Source: Ctena decussata (lineage: Eukaryota; Mollusca; Bivalvia; Lucinida; Lucinidae). Taken from it: a stretch of 64,000 nt of DNA. The notes beneath the pieces were generated by a model. That model did no database searches. It saw only the letters and a program-made list of their open reading frames with translations, and was not told the origin of the DNA. Below, in pieces: positions 45,285 to 55,607 of this stretch. The first letter of the stretch is position 1. Each line of letters opens with the position of its first letter. The DNA lies in contig OZ022502.1 in the NCBI GenBank assembly GCA_963989385.1, forward strand, positions 7,284,501 to 7,348,500. Reading direction: 5' to 3'. Both the position numbers and the translations under genes were made by a program.

Positions 45285-45400
45285 ATGGCGGTATTTGCCT
45301 TCCAAACCAGTCCCAAAAATCTAGATCCATCTTATAAGATGGATCTAGATTTTTGGGATTGTTTTGAAATGCAAAATCCCATCTTATAGCAGTATTTCAT
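45285..45400. mobile_element. fold-back MITE, clean copy
   Basis: CCCAAAAATCTAGATCCATC and GATGGATCTAGATTTTTGGG form a perfect stem at 45312-45358 with a TTATAA loop. Outer arms are TTGCCTTCCAAACCAG and TTGTTTTGAAATGCAA. Confidence 0.8.
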
Positions 45401-45695
45401 TTGGCTGATTTAGATATTTGGGGTCATTCTAGAGAGCAAAACTAAAGAAATACCTTAAGGTACCTTAATCTCTACTGGGATTATCATAGAATTTAAACTA
45501 ACACTTTCACCCTAAAAACTATATATCCATCCTACAAGATTGATCTACACTTTTTGGATTGTTTTGAAAGGAAAAAAAAATCTTACAGAAGAGAATATAT
45601 TTGGGATCATTATGGAGGGAGTCTTGCCTCATCTTTCAACTGAATAAAGATGGTAATGGGTATATATATATCTGACAATGCTTTCAGAATGGCTA

Positions 45696-45792
45696 TTGGA
45701 CGGACACTTGGCACCTAGTGCGTGCAACTATGGTTACATACCGCTGAGCCACTAAGGGAACGTCGTTAGGAGAATTGAACTGAACTGAACTG
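45696..45792 (+). mobile_element. 97-bp SINE-like retroposon with (TGAAC)n tail
   Basis: Flanked by CAGAATGGCTA at 45685-45695 and 45793-45803. It ends GAATTGAACTGAACTGAACTG. Shares ACCGCTGAGCCACTNAGG and GGCACTTGG-type blocks with 37538-37637. The flank up to 46170 holds nothing else recognised. Confidence 0.8.
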
Positions 45793-46174
45793 CAGAATGG
45801 CTAACAGTCAGTGTTTGGAACAGTCTGATCATCTACATTGCAGTGTTGTTGGTTACATGTATATGGTCATTCAGTGGGCTTAGCCTCAGTGGTCTGGTTG
45901 TTGAGCAGAGACACTCTTGATCATTAGGTCTCTCACCACTATGGCTCATAAGTGAGAAAACTAAGTTGTGTGAAGCCAAGTTGTAGCGATAAAGTATTAA
46001 ATATTGTCTTTAGGAAGGTGAATGGGTGGTTTTATGGTTACAAATTTCATTTTATGGCAACCAATAAGCACAGCCATAAAATGGATTTGCGACCATAAAA
46101 CTGATGCTTCACCTCCTCAAATAACATTTTTCAATACAGTTATCCCCATTTTAATGCACTTTTTCACATCTTAA

Positions 46175-47533
46175 GCTCACCGAGGGGAGCTTATAGTATA
46201 GGCAGGTTGTGTTGTCCATCATCGTCCATCCATCTGTTGTACGTTGTCTGTCCACAATTTCAAACAACTTCTCCTCTGAAACCAAAGGGCCAATTGTAAC
46301 CAAATTTCATATATAGCCTCCGGGGCTTGTAGGAACAAAATATTGTACAAGTGGTCTGGGTCACATGACCAACATGGCCGCCATGCCCATATATGGTAAA
46401 AACCTATAAAAATCTTCTTCTCCAGAACCAATAGGCCGATGACCTTGAATTTTGGTATGTAGCATCAGGTACACGAGTACTACCAAGACTTTTCAAATTA
46501 TGGCCTTGGGTAGACCTTGACCTTTTTATGGCAAGGTCAAATTTTCCTCTGGTGCTTTTATTTGGGAAAATACTAGAACATAACATTTCATGAAAATTGT
46601 TGAAGACTTCACATATTTTGACAATTTCCAACATCTTAAAAGCCACTGGGCTGAATGTAACCAAATACCACAAGGAAACGAAAATTTGTTCAAATGGTCC
46701 ATGTCACATGACCAACATGGCCACCATGCCCATATTATGGTAATAACTGTTTTTTAAAAATCTTCTTCTCCAGAACCAAATGACCAATTGCCTTGGTATG
46801 TAGCCTGGAGTACATGAGTACTACGAAGATTATTCAAATGATGACCTTGGGTTGACCTTGACCTTTTTACAGCGTAATTAAATATGGGAAAATGCTAAAA
46901 CATAAGATTTCATGGAAAGTTTTGAAGATTTTGGCCTAAAAATCAGTATATACAGTCATCTTAATGAGTACATAAAGATTTGTCAAGGTCATTCTCTGAC
47001 CTTTGACCCAGGTCTCTCAATTTTGACAATTTCAAACATCCTCAATCTGACAAGTCAACAGGCAAATTGTAACCAAATTTGAAACAGAGCATCCAGGAGC
47101 TGAGGGAACCAAAATATCTTCAAATGGACACGGTCACATGGTCAACATGGCCACTATGAACATATATGGTAAAAGTTTTAAAAGTCTTCTTCTCCATAAC
47201 CAATTGACTGATGGCCTTGAAACTTGGTATGTAGCATCAAGTACTTGAGTAATACCAAGATAGTTCAAATTATGACCTTGGGTTGACCCTGACCTGTTTT
47301 TACTGCATGGTCAAATATGGGAAAATGCTAGAACATTTAATGGAAAGTTTTGAAAATTTTGGCCAATAAAAATTGGTATATACGGCCGTCTTAACGAGTA
47401 CATGAAGAATAGTGAATACAAGAGATCAAGGTCATTCTTTGACCTTTGACCCAGGACTCTCATAATTTGACAATTTCAAACATCTTAAAAGCCTAAGGGC
47501 CAATTGCTCAGGTAGGCGATTCAGGGCCTCTTG
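46175..47533 (+). mobile_element. tandem-unit insertion element F
   Basis: Starts GCTCACCGAGGGGAGCTTAT after TTAA, and ends GATTCAGGGCCTCTTG before TTAC, a slightly eroded 4-bp duplication. A CATCGTCCATCCATCTGTTG tract lies near the start. Three to four units share CTTCTTCTCCAGAACCAATA, ATGGCCTTGAAACTTGGTAT, GTTGACCTTGACCTTTTTA and TTTGACCTTTGACCCA. Same family as E, opposite orientation. Confidence 0.8.
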
Positions 47534-47537
47534 TTAC

Positions 47538-48099
47538 TTTTGAAAAGGTACCTCTATGCACCCAAAGCAAGCACTTTTTGGTAATGTTAAACCAAGTATT
47601 AGCCAATGAGAAGCAACGCTTCAGAATGATGTTGGGTTATAGTCTCAAGTGCATTAGAACTGCTGTTTAACAAGCAATGGTTCACCTGACATACATAGCA
47701 TATTGTATCATTCTGTTCTGTTCTGTTCTATAACATCTGTCATTAATGTAACAATGGTTTAATTATGGAGATGACGAGTGGCATCATAACTACATCAATT
47801 ATGACATCACAGTGGGTCACTATTCACTGTATGCTATGTATACCTATGCTACCCCATCCGGAAATAAATGGACTTGTTCATAAAAGGGTCAGTCATGAAA
47901 AAAAGATCAAGAAAGTCGTTTTGAAAAAGCTTGTATACATGAACCAAAAAAAAAAAAAATCAAAATGGGAAACACAGAAAATGAAATAATGATTAACCAC
48001 ATTGTAAATTTTATTGAAAACCTAAGCTAATATGGTGTATTTATACAAAAGACAATTAATTGAAATTTTCCAGATCCTTTTTATGAAATCACATTCCTT
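47538..48099. other. intergenic, nothing recognised
   Basis: Includes a short TTCTG microsatellite at about 47711-47735 and an A-rich stretch near 47945. No supported gene. Confidence 0.5.
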
Positions 48100-48212
48100 C
48101 GACTATAAGATGGAGGTTTTTCTCTTCCAAAACAATCCCAAAAATCTAGAAGATGGGTCTAGATTTTTGGGATTGTTTTGGAAGGGAAAAACTTCATCTT
48201 ATAGCAGAATTT
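48100..48212. mobile_element. fold-back MITE, near-perfect copy
   Basis: TTCCAAAACAATCCCAAAAA and TTTTTGGGATTGTTTTGGAA flank the TCTAGAAGATGGGTCTAGA centre. The outer TATAAGATGGAGGTTTTTC is inverted as AAAAACTTCATCTTATA. Confidence 0.8.
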
Positions 48213-48747
48213 TATAAGACTGGTTTAAGTCTTGGGGGTCACATTTATTTTATAGCCCAATAAATACAATAATATGGCTTTCAAAACTGGCTGACTAGTA
48301 TTAATGAGGGAATAACCTACCAGCTATTATTATTTTGTCTTATTAAAATACTTTTGCCTCTGAACCACAGAAAAATTGTGTCTGACCATACAAAACAGCC
48401 ACTTTGTCTGTGCAGTGTTGCACTGAAGAACCATTCCTGTTTGCCTAGAGAATTTTTCCTAGAAAATGGTGTACATTGTGTGTGCAAACCAAGAATGCCT
48501 ACATCCTGACCCCACAGAAGTGATCTGATGTCTGTATGTGTTTGGAATATAAGCTAAGAACATGCCACATTTCATAGATTCTGAGCAATACACAAGCTGA
48601 AGACAGAAAACTGAAGACATTATAATATGTGCGTCACAAACAACATTGATACGTCCATTTTATCACATAAAAATCATTGCACATAATTGTAACTTCTATA
48701 ATTCAATCACAACATAACAGTCCATTCAAATTCAAACAGTTTCAAGT

Positions 48748-48912
48748 TACTGTAAACCAACTTTCTTTTGTGATGAGAAATTTCCAGATATTTTATCAGT
48801 CAGAAAGCAGCACAGTCAGAAACTCACTCACCAGTCACCACCAATAATCCAAACGTTTGCTAACAGCAGCTTTTGCTATCTTTGTGGGACAAAATAGAGT
48901 TGGTTTACGGCA
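48748..48912. mobile_element. short MITE
   Basis: The ends TACTGTAAACCAACTTTC and AGAGTTGGTTTACGG are inverted. Non-coding interior. Confidence 0.55.
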
Positions 48913-48993
48913 AACATACTAAAGAAGGCTTGCCACTATTCAATAGAAAATCATAAGCTAACTTTGGCACACAAAATATGATAACCACAGTTC

Positions 48994-49680
48994 CATGAAC
49001 CCTTGTAAATCATTATCAAATGATTCCAATCGGTAAATCATGGTTCCATGAAGTCTTGTTAATAATAAATCAATAAAACTTTATTAAAATGTGCTTATAC
49101 TAAACCCTGTTAATAAATTACGGTTCCTTGAAGCATTGTTAATAAATCATGGTTCCATGAGGCATTTTAATAAATCATGGTTGCATGAAGTATTTTAACA
49201 AATCATGGTTCCATGAATCATTTAAAAAAATCATGGTTCCATGAAGCATTTTAATAAATCATGGTCCCATGTAGTTTTGTTAATAAAAGTAAGTCTCATG
49301 AAGCAGTGTTAATAAATCATGGTTTGATAAAACCTTGTTAGTATGTGCATTGATAATAACTTATGGTCCCATGAAGCTTTGTTACTAAGTCATGGTTACA
49401 TGAAAACATGATCACAAGAAGCTTGGTTAAAAATAAATCCTTGACATGGAGTTTTGATCATCATGGTTCTATAAAACATAGCAATGAAGCTTTGTTGGTT
49501 CTCTGAAGCCTGCATGGTTAACATTATCAATTATGGTTTCTCAACGCCTGTTTAATAAATCATGGTTCCATAAAGCTTTGCAAATAAAGTCTCATAAAGC
49601 TATGTTAACAAATCATTCCACGAAACATGGTAAATAAAACATGGTCCTATGAAATCTGGTTAATACATAGTTTCTTCTGT
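48994..49680. repeat. ~30-bp degenerate minisatellite
   Basis: The unit AATAAATCATGGTTCCATGA then AGCATTGTT is repeated about 20 times with much variation, best between 49125 and 49330. Confidence 0.85.
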
Positions 49681-49789
49681 CATCATAAGTTAGTTTAGAG
49701 TCCTATAAATTAGCATCTAAAAGCACTTATCATCAGAATATCACAGAGGTGCTTGCAAATACTTATAACAACTAATGTGTACAGTATTA

Positions 49790-49950
49790 AAGGGCAGTTG
49801 TCAGTTACTGGTGAAAGTAAAGTGCACTTAGTACTGGTTAACCACTTAGGAGGTCTAAGCCTGCCCAGGAATAGTGTGGTTAGGTTGACTGACCGTCCAG
49901 ATATGACCATAGCTATTTACCGTGGATGTTAAACAATAACACAACAACAA
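49790..49950 (+). mobile_element. 5'-truncated SINE
   Basis: Body and tail of the same SINE as 31306 and 63790 (GGCAGTTGTCAGTTACTGGT to ACACAACAACAAC), without the tRNA-like head. It retains GATGTTAAACAATAA near the tail, which the 31306 copy also has. Confidence 0.8.
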
Positions 49951-51289
49951 CCTGAAAATGTTCAAATTTGTTGAAACTTCAGCAGGAAGGTACTTAAACT
50001 TTCTATTGTCAGTTTTCAGTTGGTTTTGAGGGTTTAGCATTTTAGTTTAGCTCTCCTTTTCCAGTTTCAGCTTACTCTATTATATACATTGTATAAAGAC
50101 AACATTTCACACAGACTAACCAGGAAATGGCATAACGAAGTATATAGACATTTGACTTTAGAGAGTTATTTACAAAACTCATTTTTTTTTGTAAAAATAT
50201 AAAACATATCACTAAGACTTTGACACAAGCTGAGCAAATAAAAATTGTAGGAAATTAAAACCTTGCGAAAAGAAAAACAACAAAAGGCAGTTTAATTACT
50301 TGACTGTAAGATAAATTGTGATTTGAGAAAATGACAACTGTGCACTAAGACCAGCCTCTACATGCTGTCGAGTAAAATCATGTACTAACTGTATAAATAC
50401 ACTGCCATGTTTGCATTTTCCACCATTTTTTTTCCAGGAGAAACAACTTTGTGACTTCCTATTTGCTGTGTTGGTGTCTAAACCCTTAAAGAAAAAAATT
50501 GTTATTAAGGGAAAACACTTGCTCCAAGAGGTGCGAATTCTGGTGCTACTGCAAATGTAGACAGCAGAGTTGATTCCCCTCAAATTATATCCACTCACCT
50601 TAAAGACATTACAAGACTGAGCATGTATACTGGCTCATCTGGGCATGCACAGTTGAATATATCCCCAAAGATAGTTTTGCAACAGTGTGGCTTGTATGCA
50701 GTTTTCTTTCATGTGTATTTTTTTTTTTTTTTTCACGAAAAGAGAATCTTAGAAATTCTGCTCAGTAACAGTAAAATTTCATGTGAAATTTGATTGTTAC
50801 AACCAACTCAATCACAGATTTTGCAGTTTTTCACCACGAAAGAAAGTTGCCTTACCACAGAGTCGACCCAAAATGTCACATTAAAAACATGCCCAGTGTT
50901 TCACATACTGCAAAAAAGTCAATGCTGCTCTGTGCAGGTACTGACAAACGTTTTACAGTGAAACACATCGGCTTCAACATCACATCATAAAACTACTTTG
51001 TGTGATCTTAAGGGGCTTACTTTAACAAAATTATTTTACATGTATGAGGTATAAGTGAAAAAAGAATATTTCTAGTATAGCCATATATCACTTAGAACCG
51101 GGTATATATATTTAAAGCAAAAATCAGATATATCTAGTATAGAAAACAAATGAGCAAATCAACTTATTTAAACAGATGGTTAAAATTTGTCAAAATTAAT
51201 TTTCTTCAAACATAACACTGAGCCTGTTGTTTACTTAACAGTTTGGCTACACCTCAAAGCGCTCTAATCTGAAAAATAGTTATCTCCCT
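49951..51289. other. intergenic with one MITE fragment
   Basis: 50390-50600 is a degraded copy of the 28469-28687 MITE family (CACTGCCATGTTTGCATTTT arm, CCACTCACCTTAAAG end). Nothing else is recognised. Confidence 0.5.
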
Positions 51290-51480
51290 TTTGAAAAAAA
51301 TCCACTCTAACAGAAAATACCTTTGTTTAATCCATCCTCACAGAGGGGCTATGCTTTCAGAAGAGAATCTGCTCCCCTTTGGGAGCAAATTCTTTTCTGT
51401 AAGAATAGCCCCAAAGAGAAAGGAAACCAATCCTTTCAGCTCAGAGCAACCATCCTTTGGGGTGTATCCATTAAAACAAA
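51290..51480. repeat. palindromic repeat
   Basis: TTTCAGAAGAGAATCTGCTC and GAGCAAATTCTTTTCTGTAA are arms around CCCCTTTGG, with GAGGGGCTAT / ATAGCCCC outside. Probably a distant relative of the 28469-28687 MITE. Confidence 0.5.
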
Positions 51481-51499
51481 GGAGAAAACAACAGTAGGT

Positions 51500-51862
51500 A
51501 TAGAAATTTGAAATATACTCTGAGCAAATTTGAAGCTTGTAACACAGTTCAGACATGCATTGAACATGTGCATAAAGGAAACAAAACTTTGATCCAGGTC
51601 ATTATGGCAGAATTACATCCCCTTGAATGACATGCATATTTTGACCATATTTGACACTTTGTAGTACAACATTCTTGTCTCTGCAACTCCTCCAATAGTA
51701 TTTGATGTAGGGATTTGAAACTTGCAACACAGTTCAGACATGCATTGAACATGTGCATAAAGGAAACAGAACTTTCAGTTAGGTCTTTATTGCAGAATTA
51801 TGTCCCCTTGAATAACATACATATTTTGACCATATTTCCATAGCTTAAATACAATCCCACCT
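51500..51862. repeat. fragment of a C-like tandem-unit element
   Basis: Two ~170-bp units, each with ACAGTTCAGACATGCATTGA, ACATGTGCATAAAGGAAACA and GCAGAATTAYRTCCCCTTGA, separated by CTGCAACTCCTCCAATAGTA as in element C. No ends are visible. Confidence 0.65.
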
Positions 51863-51866
51863 TTTA

Positions 51867-52707
51867 TCGTCGCTCTAGCGGCCTCATTTATTAACAGATT
51901 TTGGTATTACATCACAGCTTTATTGGATATGACAGTACCTTGAACAACTTTGCGTTTCAGGTTTGTAGGATGAAGGTCAAGGTCACAGTTGCTATTTTCA
52001 GAAAAACTAGGGCATTGCTCCAGTGCTTTCATTTATAGATCGATTTTGATGTAACTTCACATAAATGTTAAGTATAACAATATCTTGAATAAATTACTGT
52101 TTCAGCACCGCAGGTCCAAGGTCAAGGTCACAGTTGCTATTTTTAGGAAAAAACTTTATCATTCCTCTACTCCTCTATTCATTGACAATTTTTATGTAAC
52201 TTCACTCAAATGTTTAGTGTGACAATATCTAGGACAAGTTCGTGATCCAGAATTTCAGGGTAAAGGTCAAGGTCATATTTGCTATTTTAGAAAATATGCT
52301 GTCATCCCTCTGGAATGATTTTGGCATAACTTGACCCAAATATTTAGCTGACAATATCTGGGACAAATTTACGTTTCATCATTGTAGGTCCAAGGTCAAG
52401 GTCACAGATGCTATTATAGGTACATGTAAATCTTTGTCATGGTTCTAGCGCCTTTATTTATTAACTGATTTTGATAGAACTTCACACATATATTAAGTAT
52501 GACAATATCTTGGACAAGTTAACCTTTCAGGGTTGTAGTTCCAAGGTCAAGGTCACAGTTGCTATTTTTAAGAAAAACTCAGTCATCCCTCTGGCACCTT
52601 TATTTATTGACAGATTTTGATGTAACTTCACACAAATATGTTTTAACACATTACTTTTCTAGTGAGGCATATGGCGGGGGCATTCATCACCTTTAGTGAT
52701 TGTCTAG
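51867..52707 (+). mobile_element. tandem-unit insertion element G
   Basis: Begins TCGTCGCTCTAGCGGCCTCA after TTTA and ends AGTGATTGTCTAG before TTTC, at the point where copy 3 alignment to copy 1 starts. Five ~140-bp units carry TTGATGTAACTTCACACAAA, GACAATATCTTGGACAAGTT and AAGGTCAAGGTCACAGTTGC. The TCAAGGTCA 9-mer recurs once per unit (about 51972, 52122, 52266, 52395, 52546). Confidence 0.75.
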
Positions 52708-53133
52708 TTTCTACCCAAATCAAAACATACCATAATGTGCCTAAATTTTGGTACACCTCAAAATAATAAATTTTCCATTTGGGACAAATGGAAAATTAAT
52801 TATTTTTAGTGTCTCAGTACTTAAGCCCATTACGGTATTGGTTTTCCAGTGAATAATAACATGTTTCTTTGAAGAAATTAAAAAGAAAATATAAAAAATA
52901 TCAACATTTGCACATCTTAAAGTGGCTCTGAGCAACTACCAAGTTATCAACTGGTACTGTAGAGAAAAGTTTAACATAAACATACCATAAATCATTACCG
53001 TATCACCAAAATGTAAAAATAAACAAACAAGAATACTAGAATCCATGAAAAAAAATATTTAATTGGAGTAGGTGAAATTCTGAATGGAAACATTAGATGG
53101 TGAAATGAGGGAGTTATGGCAAACTGGGAATAT

Positions 53134-54000
53134 GGGTATGTCCATGACAATTCGTCTAAAACCATTTCGTCTAAACGTCATTTCATCTAAAAGCCATTTC
53201 GTCTAAAAGCCATTTCGTCTAAAAGCCATTTCATCTAATGACAATTTCGTCTAATGACCATTTCGTCTAAGTGCCATTTTGTCTAATAGACATTTCGTCG
53301 AATACGACAATTTGTCTAAATTTTGTCTAAAAACATCTAAAATTTGTCTAAATTTCGTCTAAAACATGATGTATAAGGCAAATATTTCTGGAACATCAGT
53401 TTTATTCACATATCAGTTCAAAGACATTGAAGTGTCTGAAATGTCCAGTAGTTTAGTAGCTCGAGTTATAGCCAATCCCATGCAGGTAACCAGTCACAAC
53501 GCCATGAATTGGATATAGTTGATAGAAGTGTACTGGTGCTATAGAGAAGGTTCCGTCACCCTACCATAGTGTACCCTTGGCCAAATACTCGAAACCTGAA
53601 TCAGTGCCAAGAATAATGACCCGAATCTTTTCATCTGCATCAAAAGTTTTGTCGCTTAACACAAAGCTCTCCCCTTTAACAGTCTTACAAAATGACAAGT
53701 CCAGGTCAAGAAGATTTTCTGGCAACTCTGGTAGTTGCTTTCTACGCTGTCTTTGGATTTTTCTTTCAGGTGCGACATTTCGTCTAAAAAATCTTAAATT
53801 ATTTTTCGACCAAATGTCGCACCCGGCCGATTTTTTAGACGAATTGTCCATTAGACAAACTGTCCATTTGACGAAATGTCTATTGGATGAAATGTCATTT
53901 TGAGGAAATGTCATTTAGACGAAATGGTTGTTAGACGAAATGGCCTTTAGACGAAATGACATTTAGACGAAATGGGTTTAGACAAAATGTCGTGCACCCG
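53134..54000 (-). mobile_element. MULE-derived element, copy 3
   Basis: Same insertion as 18767-19648, with the CATTTCGTCTAAA arrays slightly better kept. The transposase remnant is on the minus strand at 53362-53790, with a TAG stop at 53561-53563 just before GDGTFSIAP. Confidence 0.75.
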
Positions 54001-54619
54001 GGTAGACAAATTAGGAGTAGGTGAAATGTGAGTAAGTCAATGGGAACATGTGAACTCTTCAGTCAGTTTGTTCAGATATGCAGTGTGATCTTAGTCTTTT
54101 CTGTTCATGTATGCCCTGCCATACCCTTCCATGATGCAGTGCATTGTACTTCTGTTATTAAATGATCAGTTCCTAAATAGTTTGTTTTTTATTTATCACA
54201 TCCGTAATGCTGACCTCCAAGAGTGAAATCAGTATAAATGTGTAAAATCTCTGAAGAAAAAAAAAAGAATAACATTTTAATTAATTTGAGGGGTAAAAAA
54301 TAGTTTATCAAGTAAAATGAAATTCAAAATTTCACTGTGTCAACAGCAAATAAATTTGCAGTACAGTTTCTTTTCTTTTGTGAATTGTCAGTGGAGGCAA
54401 CTAGTATTATTTCAACTGAAATTGTGAAATATCTATGGCAGTGAAAGTATCAATAAACTGATTTTCGATCAAATGCTTTTTCTTATGTTATTTTTATTTT
54501 TTTATGAAATGTCCAGTTGTTATTTTGTCTTTAATTGCTGTTTTGTTTTTGGATATTCTTGATAAATTTTTGCCTTTCGAAATATTGGCATGGCCCTATT
54601 AAGGAATCAGTTAAACCCA

Positions 54620-55390
54620 TTTTAATTTCCTTTGATCAGTCACTGTCCACAGACATCCTTTAATCACCACCCTTCTGAACACAAGCTCAGAAATTTTAAG
54701 AATCATTAAAATCAATTTAGACTTTAATTTTCTTTGATCAGTCACTATCTCATTTCATGTCCTTTAATCATCACCCATAAAAGATCAAAGTGAACACAAG
54801 CTCAGTAATAAATGTAATTAAGGAATCAATTAAGATTTTAATTTCCTTTGATCAGTCACTGTCTCATTTCATGTCCTTTAATCATCACCCATCAAAGATC
54901 AAAGTGAACACAAGCTCAGTAATAAATGTAATTAAGGAATCAATTAAGATTTTAATTTCCTTTGATCAGTCACTATCTCATTTCATGTCCTTTAATCATC
55001 ACCCATAAAAGATCAAAGTGAACACAAGCTCAGTAATAAATGTAATTAAGGAATCAATTAAGATTTTAATTTCCTTTGATCAGTCACTGTCTCATTTCAT
55101 GTCCTTTAATCATCACCCATCAAAGATCAAAGTGAACACAAGCTCAGTAATTAATATAATTAAGGAATCAATTAACACTTTAATTTCCTTTGATCAGTCA
55201 CTGTCTCATTTCATGTCCTTTAATCATCACCCATCAAAGATCAAAGTGAACCAAAGCTCAGTATTTAATATAATTAAGGAATCAATTAAGGACTGTAATT
55301 CCCTTTGATCAGTTACTGTCTCAGTGATAGTCTTACTGATTGGTCTTTAATTATCACTAATTAAAGATCAAAGTGAACACAAGCTCAGCA
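54620..55390 (+). repeat. 114-bp TCF/LEF-type array, copy 3
   Basis: Six to seven units with the same CTTTGATC and AGATCAAAG pair per unit as copy 1. The final AGATCAAAGTG lies about 240 bp before the ATG at 55608. Open frames of 72 and 96 codons come from the 38-codon period. Confidence 0.85.
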
Positions 55391-55607
55391 AACTTTAATC
55401 TCAGAATGCAACTTTAAAACTTCAAAGAAAGTAAATGTTTATATAATGGGAAATCTACCTTTTTTCTCTAACTTGTCATATTGACCTTCTACTGTGCATT
55501 TCTGTTGTTATAAATAATATTAAAGGAATACTTATTTCAATCTTAGTAGGATAATAAACTGTGACTTGTTAATTTTGTGACTAAAAGTGAATCAAGTTCT
55601 TGACATA

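Larger units (their letters stand above)
35325..45600 (+). repeat. segmental duplication, copy 2
   Basis: It matches copy 1 from about 18410 (AAATGGAAAATTAATTATTT-type start) to its 3' flank, after removing private insertions at 35443 and 37538. It lacks the MULE element, elements B and C, the mariner-type MITE and the SINE, so it preserves the empty sites. Confidence 0.85.

Noticed and set aside
16401..47533. Helitron assignment for the GCTCACC elements
   Set aside because: In inverse orientation the end has a GAGCC-GGCTC hairpin followed by CTAA, like a Helitron 3' end. However, the 5' TC is absent, and E, B, C and D2 show 4-bp duplications, which Helitrons do not make.
53577..53903. 108-codon plus-strand frame repeated in copies 1 and 3
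   Set aside because: It is the reverse complement of the MULE transposase fragment, which lies on the minus strand.
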